Part shown: piece after piece, positions 10,045 to 19,858 of the stretch | Layout of the letters: each line of letters opens with the position of its first letter | Numbering within the stretch: the first letter of the stretch is position 1 | Assembly: GCA_023014485.1 (NCBI GenBank) | Contig: JAJOZX010005524.1 | Coordinates: forward strand, 16,001 to 80,000 | From: Bathynomus jamesi | Taxonomy: Eukaryota; Arthropoda; Malacostraca; Isopoda; Cirolanidae | DNA: 64,000 bases | Direction of reading: 5' to 3' | Position numbers and translations under genes: made by a program | The notes under the pieces: model-generated | What the model saw: the letters and a program-made list of their open reading frames with translations, nothing else | The model's database searches: none | What the model was told of the DNA's origin: nothing

Positions 10045-11472
10045 CAGGTCGTCCGATAAGTGAGTGGCGATTCTATGTCAGTTAGCATAGTGTAAGCCTA
10101 CTAAAATCTTTGAGATCTGATAAATGTCTATGCTTTTTTCAATTAAGCTAGCTTCACATGAAATCCAAATTTTTAATTTTACAGTAATTCATGTTTATTT
10201 CTGTTTGTTCTGGTTTTTCATTGTTTTATTTTTATTATTTCTAATTATTGGCGTTGCAATGGCTGAGGTAGACGCACGTGTTGATAAAATTTGTGATCAA
10301 AGTCCCTACACATATGAAGCACGGATATTAGCAGCAACATGGTGGCATGAATCTGGAAAAACCAAGCATTGCATGAGGTAGTACGCGAAAGGTTTGAACA
10401 AAGATTTAATGATGTGCCGCCAAAGGGCGAAATTATTAGAAATGGGAACACAAATTATTCACAACTGGGATGATAATTGATAAAAAACGCCGTGGTAGCC
10501 CCAAAGCAAGAGCAAGATTGGAAGATGATGATGTTCAAGTGTCAATTCGACAATCGCCAACCAAAAGTATTCGTAGGCGTGCATCTGCATTAAATGTTCC
10601 GAAATCAACAGTGCATGATTTGATGAAAAAAGACTTGCATTTTAAAGCTTTCCGCCCAACCTCCGTTCAGTTTTTATCGCCACAAGATAAATTGTCAGAG
10701 TTAATGCTTGTCAACAAATTCTTGAAGCTTTTCCAAGTAAAGCCGAAGAGATCGTACGTTCTTCAGTGATGAATGTGCCCTTTATGGCGATGGCAAAGCA
10801 AATTTTCGTTTTTTTGGTCGAAAGAAAATCCTCATTATTATGATCAAGTAAAACAGTATCCCCCTCGAATCATGATATGGTGTGCAATATCAGCGCATTG
10901 TTTAATTGGTCCATTTGTGTGCACTGGTCGAATTACTTCAGGAAGTTATATCGACATGTTGGAGAACAGATTTCTACCCGCTTTAAGAAATACGAATATT
11001 CGCAACCCTATTTTTCAGCAAGATGGTGCTCCAGGACACACCGCTTTCGCTGCGCGTGAGTTCCTAGACAGAAATTTTCCTGGCAGATGGATCGGAAAGT
11101 ATGGTCCTGTATCTTGGCCTCCGCGGAGTCCGGACTTAACTACCCCAGATAATGCCCTCTGGGGAATCCTCAAGATGCAGATTAATGGCCGTGAAAATCA
11201 AAGTGAATCTGATCTGACAAAAATCGCAGAAGTTGTGTTAAGTGACATCAATGAGGATGAAGAACTTTTACAAAAAATGTCAGACAGGACATGGAGACGC
11301 ATACAGCTTGCTGTTCGTGTAAATGGCAATCAGGTTGATCCCTATGACAATTAATTATCGAATTAATTGTAAGTTTACTAATAATAAAATTCCTTCTAAT
11401 AAAATTTTTATTATCCTTTATCTTTTATTTATAAATTGTTCCCGAATCGCCACTCACTTATCGGACGACCTA
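10045..11472 (+). mobile_element. Mariner element with both TIRs, DD41D spacing
   Basis: Ends are AGGTCGTCCGATAAGTGAGT on the left and the exact complement on the right (28 bp matched, up to GGCGATTC). TA flanks the left end; the right junction is CCTAATA. The whole is about 1.43 kb, the size of an autonomous mariner. The coding part is listed separately. Confidence 0.88.
10259..11354 (+). pseudogene. Mariner transposase (DD41D type), frameshifted
   Basis: The plus-strand start at 10259 reads MAEVDARVDKICDQ, then a TAG at 10379. Another frame continues with the helix-turn-helix stretch VSIRQSPTKSIRRRASALNV and PKSTVHDLM. A third frame from 10773 carries WSKENPHYYDQVKQYPPRIM, GRITSGSYIDMLENRFLP, PIFQQDGAPGHTAF (second Asp) and PRSPDLTTPDNALWG. 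The first Asp block, SDECALYGDG, straddles the junction near 10765. Between the Asp of QQDG and the Asp of TPDN I count 41 residues, the spacing of the DD41D group rather than the 34 of classical mariner. The C-terminus (RTWRRIQLAVRVNG) is intact. At least two breaks make it inactive as read. Confidence 0.88.
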
Positions 11473-12519
11473 ATATAAGGAAATTTTCAACTTTAAGAAG
11501 TGTGCCCGAAACTGTATATAAATGCATATCCTGTATATGTAGCCCTATATAACTGTTCGACTATATATTTTCATTGCTCCCTGATTTCGCATTTCTCCAT
11601 TATGTTTTGTGTGTGGAAGTACCTTCTTTTACAGTATAACCACAAAGAACTATCCTATTTCATAAATGTTCATATTTTCTTATCGTATCATTTTATTTTT
11701 ATTTTTACCCTTATATGGTGCCCATTTTCATTTTGTATATATCTTTTTATATACCCTCTCTTGTACTGTATATTGATATATGCGTCTACCCGTATATACG
11801 CATGATGTAGGTATAATTTATATATCTAATTTATTAATGAATTCGGTGGTTTTTGCGTAATTGAGTTTACTTAATATATTTAACATTTTCCACGTTAACT
11901 TTTTAAACTTGTAAATCAACTTTTTTTTTTATCAAATCCTCTTTCGTAAAGATTTAACTATAGAATATTCATTATGTATTTTTACGCTTTGTTTAAATCC
12001 TTTATATTTACAGCATATCTTTGCATATCTAAATACTTCCGAGTAAAAGACTCGGTACGTTAAATTATTTGTAATTAAGATATCCTCAAAAGTGAATGTC
12101 ATACATCAAATAGGTAATTAATTATCCATTTGGTTATAAACGCTGCGTGTAACTATTTTTTTTTCCATTTGTAATTTGTAGATTCAATTCTTGAAAATTT
12201 TCTTTGTCGTTCTTGTCATTTCCTCTTTCTGATTCTAATTCCGGTCGGTAAATTTGTCTCGCAAATTCTTCAAAATTAGGTATATTTGTCGTAAAGATAT
12301 CGTCTATATTTCGCCCATTGTTATTCAATATTCAGTTGTCGCTATGACCCTTCACTCGCTTTTCCGTAAATAGGAAAATAAATCTGCTATATACAAACTG
12401 TTGTTTGTCCCCATTGCAATTCCCTCATTTTATTTGAAATTATTATTATTTATTGTTATGCAAATGTCGTTCAGAAGATATTCAATGGCTCCTTGAAATG
12501 TATGTAAACTATACGCGTT
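11473..12519. other. A+T-rich, no recognised gene
   Basis: Open frames (11500-11805 plus, 12134-12328 minus) are A+T-driven and lack motifs. Nothing supported. Confidence 0.4.
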
Positions 12520-12586
12520 AATTCTCTGACGAGGTGTACTGCTGAATACACAAAGATTTGGAATAATTTTTTTTCCTGTGGGTTTG

Positions 12587-12590
<4 letters not shown>
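12520..12590 (+). repeat. Penelope-type terminal repeat with decayed hammerhead-like motif
   Basis: Plus strand has ATTCTCTGACGAGGTGTAC, TGAATACAC, then CAAAGATTTGGAATA instead of the CGAAAGGCCTTGGAAT of better copies, followed by CCTGTGGGTTTGCATC and a (TA)n tract. The GAAA core is broken. Confidence 0.7.
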
Positions 12591-12644
<54 letters not shown>

Positions 12645-12664
12645 ATATATATGGGGGGGGGGGT
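12591..12664. repeat. (TA)n tract followed by a G10 run
   Basis: Interrupted TA dinucleotides, then about ten to twelve consecutive G at 12652-12663. Confidence 0.95.
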
Positions 12665-13204
12665 GGACATAAAAATATTTCTTATGATTCCGGACTTTTG
12701 AAACACCCTTTACTGAACACTTTTTCAAGTGGTAGATTTGTGTATAAAGTTGAGTAATGAACGGTAAAATGCAGTCTGGTTTTTTTGTTCTTTATTCTTT
12801 TTTTTGATAATGGATAGAATTGTTGATAGTTGATAACAAATATTACCGATTCTATTTTCTATTTCTTGACAGTATTTAATGGAACATTTTTTTTCTTTTA
12901 ATTGATTCTAATTCCAATGTTACATCTTGTGAGAGCGGTTTTATGGTGGACTGTTTTGAACTTACTATGAATCGAAATTTAATAGGATCTTTATGTAGTG
13001 TTGGGACTGCGTATATGTTTGGTATACATTTATTATCTTTCGTTAATTATATATTAAATCTTGTTCTTAGCTCATTATTGTGAGTATTAATTATATTATT
13101 CCAGATTTCAGTGCATATTTTATGCGTTTCATTACCTCTGTATCTCTTAATATCTTTATCATAATATTATTTTCTGATTATTTCAATATATAGCTTTTTC
13201 ACAT
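12665..13204. other. A+T-rich, no gene seen
   Basis: Poly-T rich sequence with no open frame of note. Confidence 0.4.
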
Positions 13205-13446
13205 GCGCCTCGGTGGTGTAGTGATTAGGGTCGCTGACTAATAATCCATCGGCCCCACCCGGTGACGGTAGCCGGCGCGCAGCAAAACCGAGCTGTTAAT
13301 CCAATAAAGAAAGTGGTTGGTAGATAAATGGGTACCCTGGGTGGCTTACTGGTTAAGACTCTGGGCTGCTGGTGGGGCGTGGTTCGGATTCCACATTAAA
13401 CTGTAGGTCTAAGGTGGGGTGGAAAGCTTGACCTTCGTCAGAATGA
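13205..13446 (+). mobile_element. Dimeric tRNA-derived SINE
   Basis: Unit 1 (from 13205) reads GCCTCGGTGGTGTAGTGATT with an A-box-like TGGTGTAGTGA, then a degenerate B-box region at ACCCGGTGACGG. After a linker containing AATAAAGAAAGTGG comes unit 2 (from 13330), CCCTGGGTGGCTTACTGGTT, with B-box GGTTCGGATTCC at about 13381. The tail is CATTAAACTGTAGGTCTAAG ... AGCTTGACCTTCGTCAGAA. A second copy lies reversed at 51440-51699, and related tails occur at 29990, 30897 and 63575. Confidence 0.8.
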
Positions 13447-14705
13447 ACAATTCAGGCGGAACCAAATCAAAGGTTACCAAAGGTAACATAATTGTTAACT
13501 GTTTTGTCGACTGGACGAATGACAAATGTATTTCTAATTTTATGATTTCCTTTTTCTAAGGTTTTATAATTGTTTGAAATATTAACGTCGTAATTACTCG
13601 ACGTAGTTTTAAGGACGTTGCATTTTGCGTTTATTTTTGTTTCGATCGCATTTTTGATAAGTTTGGAATTTATCTATGTTTTGGTTTTCTTTCGTTGTCA
13701 TAATATTTATGTAATTATTAACCTCATTAATTTTAGTTTATCCCAGATTATATCACATTTAGATACTCTAAATTGAAATGCATTTTTAAAAAACTAAAAC
13801 CTTCCAAAGTGCTTCATTTTTAATTATTTATAAATTTCCCTTTAAGGTGTCAGTAGTTAAGGTTTATGAACTCGTCTACCTCCTCACTAATACAAACACA
13901 TTTAAGGTCATTATCATTAGGCGTGCTATTTGCAAGGCTTTTTATTAAACGTTTATGGCTTCATATTTGCTACCTTATTGGTTATAGTCTAATCGAGGAA
14001 GTTTGGAATACTCACCGTTTTCTGAAAGTAATTTCGTAGTTTTTGTCATTTACAATTTCTGATAGATTTAATCCCGTAACATTTTAGTGTTACTTTAATT
14101 TAAGGTTAATTTCTTTTCTTTGTTATTTTTTGTTTTTATTCTTTGGCGTTTAAATATGGATGAAGCGTAAGCAAACACTGATTTTATAAACGACATAAAT
14201 ATATTGGGATATTTATCTTGAAAATTATGTAATTACGTTATAAGAAACTGTAAACCTTTATAGCTAATACCTCTTAATGCAACGTAAAAATTTTCCAGTT
14301 ATTATTAATGTATAATGCGTGTAATTCGTTTAATATGTCGGCCCCCGTCATTTTCCTTTGTGCTCTCGGTTTTCTGTGTCAATGTGATCATTTTTGTCAC
14401 TGCTCTGTATCACTAAAATAATTGAAGTTATTGTTAAGTAATTAATTAAATGGTGTTTTTATGGTATTTCCTATCTATTTTAATTGATCGTTGAGTCTAA
14501 ATGTAAAAGCAGTAATTAGCTTATTAATCTAATTTTGTTCTCTCTCTTTTAGTTGTCTGTCAGTAATGTCTGAGTAATTTACAACATTTATTTTCATACT
14601 ACCATAATCATAAATACTGGAGAAAAAATTATTATATATTACCAAGTTATGGCATAAATTTCTTTTTACTATATAATATATATATATATATATTATATAT
14701 ATATA
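13447..14705. other. A+T-rich, no gene seen
   Basis: Long T-rich sequence with many stops in all frames, ending in an interrupted (TA)n tract at about 14675-14705. Nothing supported. Confidence 0.4.
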
Positions 14706-14783
14706 TAACGTAAAGAACGACGCTTGTATAGGAGATATTCCGCGCAAGACGAGAGAGAGAGAACGAAACAAATGAAAAAATGA

Positions 14784-14856
14784 GGTAACCACCCGGGAAT
14801 CGAACCCGGGATCTTCCGATTGCCGGTCAGATGCGATAACCATTACACCATGGGCC
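14784..14856 (-). tRNA. tRNA-like sequence, left arm of palindrome
   Basis: Exact mirror of the plus-strand copy at 14887-14959. A-box TGGTGTAATGG and B-box GGTTCGATTCC are intact, and a T run follows the 3' end on the minus strand. It is a tRNA-derived repeat unit, not a confident functional tRNA. Confidence 0.6.
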
Positions 14857-14886
14857 TCACTCTTGCAAATGCATTTGCAAGAGTGA

Positions 14887-14959
14887 GGCCCATGGTGTAA
14901 TGGTTATCGCATCTGACCGGCAATCGGAAGATCCCGGGTTCGATTCCCGGGTGGTTACC
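14887..14959 (+). tRNA. tRNA-like sequence, right arm of palindrome
   Basis: Begins GGCCCATGGTGTAATGGTTA, has a 5-bp anticodon stem TCTGA/TCGGA around the loop CCGGCAA, and a perfect T-arm CCCGG-GTTCGATT-CCGGG. A-box TGGTGTAATGG and B-box GGTTCGATTCC match the RNA polymerase III consensus; TTTTTT at about 14963 would end a transcript of roughly 80 nt. The loop lacks the usual U33 and the 7-bp acceptor stem pairs poorly, so it is probably the tRNA-like head of a repeat. The loop would place GGC at the anticodon; I do not assign an amino acid. Confidence 0.6.
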
Positions 14960-15082
14960 TCATTTTTTCATTTGTTTCGTTCTCTCTCTCTCGTCTTGCG
15001 CGGAATATCTCCTATACAAGCGTCGTTCTTTACGTTAATTATACTGCGTGTTTGCAGTTAAATGTATATATATATATATATA

Positions 15083-15270
15083 TGGGATGAATTTCACAAA
15101 AACACGTGAAATGAATAAATGCTGCAAACCCACAAGGAAAAAGAAAAACGATTCCAAGGCCTTTCGTGTATTCAAAGCTACACTCGTCATTCCCTGACGA
15201 GGTGTAGCTTTGAATACACGAAAGGCCTTGGAATCGTTTTTCTTTTCCTTGTGGGTTTGCAGTATATATA
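15083..15270. repeat. Inverted pair of Penelope-type terminal repeats
   Basis: Left arm (minus sense) and right arm (plus sense) both contain GTGGGTTTGCAG, GATTCCAAGGCCTTTCGTGT and its complement, meeting at about 15195. Flanks are (TA)n on both sides. The same head-to-head arrangement is at 63829-64000. Confidence 0.85.
15189..15235 (+). ncRNA. Hammerhead-ribozyme-like motif
   Basis: Reads ATTCC - CTGACGA - (G)GTGTA-loop-TACAC - GAAA - GGCCTT - GGAAT. Outer stem ATTCC/GGAAT and hairpin GTGTA/TACAC both pair perfectly, and the CUGANGA and GAAA boxes of the hammerhead core are in order; AGGCCU is a short self-complementary stem III and cleavage would follow the U before GGAAT. One extra G at the base of stem II is a departure from the consensus. 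Penelope-like elements are known to carry such motifs. Self-cleavage is an inference. Confidence 0.6.
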
Positions 15271-15594
15271 TATAAAAATATATATTAGGGTGTCACTTAT
15301 TTTTCAACTTTTAAGTTGCCATGCTCTGACCCCATCAAAGTATGCCATATGATGTAAAAACACTGTGTACAAAGTTTTATTGAGTTATTTTAATATTTAG
15401 AGGTCGCTCAACGGCTTCGAATTATTGGATACGAGATTCTCAGAAAGTGTGAATATAAACAATTTCCAAATGTATTTAAACAATTTATTATGTTCCTACA
15501 TTAGCAGGAAGTGCACAAGACATTATCATAATATTAAGATGAAGTACATTAACATCAGACAGTAGCGTAATTATTATGATTAATCATTATTTCC

Positions 15595-15840
15595 ACTCAA
15601 GGTATGCTTTTGTCCCCATGTGCAATGCTTGCGATGGTCTTCAACAACCTGGAGAAGAAACTGGAGTTGTTCTTCATCTTTGGTTAGGTATCCAGAAAAA
15701 TCCTGGATGAGAGCAACTCCACATTCAGCGAAGTCATTTGTTACAGTTAGAGTTTTTACAATCTCTTTCGCAGTCTGGTAATGGGTATCCTCTTCCTATT
15801 GCTCAGCAGTTTTCTCCAAGAATTCATCTGAGAGGTTGAG
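15595..15840 (-). pseudogene. C-terminal fragment of an unclassified transposon protein
   Basis: The minus-strand frame reads KLNLSDEFLEKTAEQ, one in-frame TAG, then TAKEIVKTLTVTNDFAECGV, ALIQDFSGYLTKDEEQLQFL and LQVVEDHRKHCTWGQKHTLS to a stop at about 15590. The pattern 'V-NDxAExGVxLIQ...LTKDEEQLQxLLQVVxxHR' recurs in uncharacterised arthropod and cnidarian proteins that I recall as transposon-linked. It lies inside the 15285-17849 TIRs, so it is probably the end of that element's transposase. The upstream part is displaced by the LINE. Confidence 0.6.
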
Positions 15841-17480
15841 CTTCGTGAACAAACAAACAAAACATCTTTATTGCGGATCATTCACAATCCATAGCCACTT
15901 AACCTAACATACAAGTACAATCTTACGTATACATTAAACTAACTTAATACAAATATAATATAAAAATAAGGCCAACATAGCCACTTAACCTAGCATACTG
16001 GCATACTATTTGATTAATTATCTGACAATTTTATGTATATTGTTATTACCTGAGATATCTTATAACACTTATATCACTTATTATAACAGAGCCACTTGCT
16101 ATAACACTTATTATAACACAACTTAATATGCATATATAATCTTTGCTACATTACAAAAATAAGGTATTGTAAACCAGCAGTTGTCTGAACCAAGACTGCC
16201 ATATAGGTGAGAGGTACACAGTATCTGAAGACAGGACATTGTACACTAACACATTAGACTTAGAGCTGTTTTGGACCCTAGTAATGAAATTATATATATT
16301 CTTCCGGATTAACATTTGGCTGGTAGGTAGGTTACGCGTAGTAAACATAAAACTGGCACTGCACCATTTTGGTTCCCTACATAGCATACGAAAAATATTA
16401 TTATAAGCAACAGAGAGTTTATTCATAGCAGTTTTGGTACTTACGTATTAACGGAGGGCCACCATATATCGATGATTGGTTAGGTTAAGTTGTAATATTT
16501 TCGTTAGTTGAAAATTTCTAATACATCATATTTTTTAAATAGCAATAGTTTTTAAAATATTTACAATGATTTATATTTCAAATATTTACAATGATTAATA
16601 CATGTTACACATTAGGCTTGCAAAAATGAGACCGCATCTTCTTCACTTTTTGGTAGATCCCAAATTTTCATCATGAATAAGCCTAAAAAAATTAATGTTT
16701 TTCAGAAAATTGTATAAAAAATATTTTAAAAAATATTGCTATTTAAAAAATATGATGTATTAGAAATTTTCAACTAACGAAAATATTACAACTTAACCTA
16801 ACCAATCATCAATATGTGGTGGCCCCCCGTTAATACGCAAGTACCGCAGTTTTTGTATAATTCCACCACAGATGGGATGTATACAATGCAGGACAGTAAG
16901 TTCTAAAAAGATAAATTTTAACTGATTCTGAACACATACCAAATTTCCTTACTAGCATGTTACCCTGTACATACAGCTTTTTACGTTGCCTCTCAATGTC
17001 AAGTTGATCTCGCAGCTCGTGAGTAATTACATGACCTAAGTATTTACATGTGTCTTTGACAGGTATAGTCTGACCATTCATTTCAAAAGACCCACATAAT
17101 ACATGTTTCAGTAGATTACACCTAAAAATCAAAATACAGCTCTTTGCCCCATTATATGTGATGTCATTTTCTATACCATATTGTTCACATACCTCTAATA
17201 GTACTCTCAGCCCATGGGGAGAGGGTGACAGAAGAACAAGGTCATCAGAATACATTAAATGATTAATTTTTTCCTTTCCAGTGACACAGCCAGTACGTTC
17301 AATTTTTAGTTCATTGGTCAGGTCATCCATGTATACTGTATGCAGAAAAGATAAGGTGATAATATACCTCCTTGCCTAACACCATTAGTCACCTTAAAAC
17401 CTGGTGATACAGTGCTTTTCCATCTTGATTTTCAACAATGATTTTGTGTTTTTTGTTGCAAGGTTTTCCAAGCTTTTTTC
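15841..17480 (-). pseudogene. LINE reverse transcriptase, 5'-truncated, split by a MITE
   Basis: Minus strand: GFKVTNGVRQGGILSPYLF (about 17395-17345), a frameshift, then MDDLTNELKIERTG from 17330, HLMYSDDLVLLSPSPHGLRV (catalytic YSDD box), NGAKSCILIF, CKYLGHVI and PALYTSHLWWNYTKTA. The same protein resumes beyond the MITE with MNKLSVAYNNIFRMLCREP (16426 to 16151). The 3' end near 15845 has the tandem tail ACAAACAAACAAAAC (plus strand). The 5' part with the first catalytic Asp is missing. A non-LTR retrotransposon; clade not determined. Confidence 0.85.
16437..16845. mobile_element. 409-bp MITE with the 'GGTTAGGTT' core and 9-10 bp TSD
   Basis: Long TIRs (about 100 bp with mismatches) begin GTACTTACGTATTAACGG and hold GATTGGTTAGGTTAAGTTG and AATATTTTCGTTAG. 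It interrupts the LINE reading frame, and the flanks repeat GCAGTTTTG (16428-16436) and GCAGTTTTTG (16846-16855). Removing the element restores reading into NYTKTA-MNKLS. A 9-10 bp duplication would fit Mutator-like elements, but that assignment is inference. Confidence 0.9.
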
Positions 17481-17992
17481 TTTCACAGTATCCAGGTCAA
17501 CAACCACACGCTTTGGAGGGTTCTCTTGTCCATCACACTAGTCATAGATATGACCATGCGATTTTTTATATCAGGGAGGACTAAAAGACTAAAATAACAC
17601 ACACTAATGCAAACACATCCTACCATTAAAGCGACTGAAATGATACTGGGGTGAGGCATAGAAAGGAAGCGCATTTTAATTTAGGACAAGTAATGACGCG
17701 TCATCAAACTTTTAATGGCCCTGAGCGACCTCTAAATATTAATATTTTCGCAGGAAACTTCATAATCAGCGTTTCTACAGGCAATGTCACATTTCTAGAG
17801 GGTCAGACCAAAACTTCTTTTCTTAAAATACAAATAAGTGACACCCTAATATACATTTTGGTTGTACCTTACATTTACTTCTTGTGTTGTCATTCTTACG
17901 TATTGTATTTTCCAAATATAGCACTCTATTAAATACATTACTGTACATAATATTGGTCCCGTAATTAAAACACTGTTTTCCGGTTTTTCTAC

Positions 17993-18259
17993 TCAAAATT
18001 TGTTACTTCTTGTTGTAGAAGTAAATTCATCGCTGAATACATTTACCGAATTTGTATCGGTTGCCTCTTTTACAGTTGTTTTTCCTTGTATTACAGTATT
18101 TCCCAGGTTATTATATTCATCAGTCTGATGTGCAGAGCCAGTACTGATACTACTTAATTCTGCACTATTAGTTGGAGTAGAGTCTGTTCTATCTCCAGAT
18201 ATTCTTAGCACCCTCGTTTGCCGAAGATTGAGGGCTACTGTTTTAGAACGTGTGACCAT
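17993..18259 (-). CDS. Unrecognised 88-codon ORF
   Basis: Minus-strand frame starting MVTRSKTVALNLRQTRVLRI, rich in Ser, Thr and Asn (DSTPTNSAELSSISTGS). No domain is recognised. It follows a (TA)n tract and could be the start of a retroelement ORF; equally it may be chance. Confidence 0.25.
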   Translation of the reverse strand: MVTRSKTVALNLRQTRVLRISGDRTDSTPTNSAELSSISTGSAHQTDEYNNLGNTVIQGKTTVKEATDTNSVNVFSDEFTSTTRSNKF

Positions 18260-18326
18260 GGTTTTTGCTTTTCATCATCCGTCTGCTCAGGGTCAACACT
18301 TTATATATATATATATATATATATAT

Positions 18327-19225
18327 GCAGGGCGTCCCAAAAAAATGTATACACACTTTAAATAATTATAAAGGCAGTGTTTATTAAAAATTTCATTTTC
18401 AAAATGTAATAGAATCTACAGACATTATTTAATTGTTTTGTCAACGCCTGTTTTCAAACTGACGTCCGTTCTGGTCCAGGCACTGCTGATAACGCGAAGC
18501 AATGGAATCGCAAACATCACGAAACATTTCGTTTGGTATTTGTGTGCATTCTCGTTCAATGGCTGCTCTCAATTCAGCGACTGTTGCAGGTTTTATAGCG
18601 TAGACTTTGTCTTTTAAGTATCCCCATAAAAAAGTCTAGTGGTGTGAGGTCTGATGAACGCGGAGGGTATTCTACGAAACCCCTTCGTCCAATCCACATC
18701 CACATCGTGCCAAGTACCACTCGCAATACTCCACTCTTCGGTCCGGATCATCTTCATTAATAGCATGGACTAATCTTAGAATGTAACTTTTCCATTGACA
18801 GCGCTTCAAAATGCGTTGGACAGACGATTCTGAAATTCCTACCTCACGACTCGCTTGCCGCACAGATTTTCTTGGACTTTGGTGATACGTTTCCAGTACT
18901 CTTTCTTGCTTTGTGGGGCTTGTCGATGTCCGTGGTCTTCCGGAACGCTTCTTGTGGACATTCTGAACAGTTCCATCGGCTTCAAACTTATCTCTAATTC
19001 GAGTGATGGTAAGTCGCGTTGGTGGATCTGTTTGAAACTCCCTCCTAAACTGTCTTTGCACTTCAACTGCGTTTTCACACTTCCAGTAGCATTTTAGAAT
19101 GAATTTCCTTTGTTCAAAGCTTAGTCTGACTGCCATTATTAATTCTAATGGGTTTAACTTGGAAAGAAAGAAACATCAATTGAGCTATCAGCTGTTAAAG
19201 TGTGTATACATTTTTTTGGGACGCC

Positions 19226-19229
<4 letters not shown>
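18327..19229 (-). mobile_element. Mariner deletion derivative with intact TIRs
   Basis: TIRs GGGCGTCCCAAAAAAATGTA and its complement are near-perfect and bordered by (TA)n, giving a 0.9-kb element. The minus-strand protein starts [20 protein letters not shown] (19136) and holds the whole DNA-binding part ([67 protein letters not shown]). It then jumps straight to [20 protein letters not shown], the third catalytic Asp block, and the C-terminus near 18420. The middle third, with the first two catalytic Asp blocks, is deleted at about 18690. It is a relative of the 9016-9902 copy. Confidence 0.9.
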
Positions 19230-19279
<50 letters not shown>

Positions 19280-19280
19280 C
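19230..19280. repeat. (TA)n microsatellite
   Basis: About 24 TA units directly at the TIR of the mariner derivative. Confidence 0.95.
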
Positions 19281-19400
19281 CTGCTTGCTCAGGTGTGATT
19301 ATGTCCTTTTTACATCGATCGTCTATATTGATATCAAAGAGGCAGGCGCTCTGGTCATAAATCTCCAGCAACACCAGCATTGGCTATATACTCATATTTC

Positions 19401-19858
19401 AATCAGTCAATGTCCAAGACACTCGTAGTTTAAAGCTTAAGTGGAAGTAAGATGAAAAGTTTAACATTTTTTCACACAGAACATCATTCTGCCCATACGC
19501 CTATTTCATGGTACGAGCAGCTCACAGCGGCATTGCCAAGTAAACAGTGGGTCAGTGTGCTGACATATAAAAAATAAGACGATCAACAAGGCAGCAATGA
19601 AAACCAAATTTTTTCTTTATAAATCTATTGTTCCAATGTTTCAAACATTTCTACTTTCATCATCAGGGAACCGAATTAAAAACATTAAAAATTTTTAAAT
19701 TATAAAATTATGAAAAAAATACTGGTAAAAACTTTAGTGAGGTGAATTAGCTACTGTACATTCACTTATACACATTATATGTACAGAAACAAGAGTGAAA
19801 ACATTTCACCTTAACCGCGGTCGAACCACTTTCCTCGAGTGGAGGAATTTTTAACATA
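19401..19858. repeat. Probable Penelope-like 3' debris
   Basis: Opens with the repeat shared with 6423-6466. At 19629-19673 it holds a hammerhead-like motif. The remainder is A+T-rich with no gene. Confidence 0.45.
19629..19673 (-). ncRNA. Weak hammerhead-like motif
   Basis: Minus strand reads GGTTCC-CTGATGA-TGAAAGTAGAAATGTTT-GAAA-CATT-GGAAC. The outer stem GTTCC/GGAAC and the CUGAUGA and GAAA boxes are present, but stem II pairs poorly, so this is a degenerate or divergent case. Confidence 0.4.

Larger units (their letters stand above)
14706..15037. repeat. Perfect 332-bp palindrome with a tRNA-like gene in each arm
   Basis: The two 166-bp arms mirror each other about the centre ATG|CAT at 14871/14872 with no mismatch that I can see. 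Each arm carries, from the outside in, TAACGTAAAGAACGACGC, a GA-rich strip, a T run, and a 73-nt tRNA-like sequence. To the right the terminus continues AATTATACTGCGTGTTTGCA and then (TA)n. Partly deleted relatives lie at 24566-25125 and 51020-51230. Confidence 0.92.
15285..17849 (-). mobile_element. Unclassified TIR DNA transposon holding a LINE and a MITE
   Basis: The ends TTAGGGTGTCACTTATTT (15285) and AAATAAGTGACACCCTAA (17849) are 18-bp inverted repeats flanked by TA or TATA. A subterminal motif TTAATATTTAGAGGTCGCTC is also inverted on both sides (about 15391 and 17730 region), supporting one element of about 2.57 kb. A C-terminal transposase-like fragment lies at 15595-15840; the rest of the interior is a LINE. 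Superfamily unknown. Confidence 0.8.

Noticed and set aside
14887..14959. Functional tRNA gene with anticodon GGC
   Set aside because: U33 is missing, the acceptor stem pairs poorly, and identical units recur inside mobile palindromes; kept only as a tRNA-like repeat.
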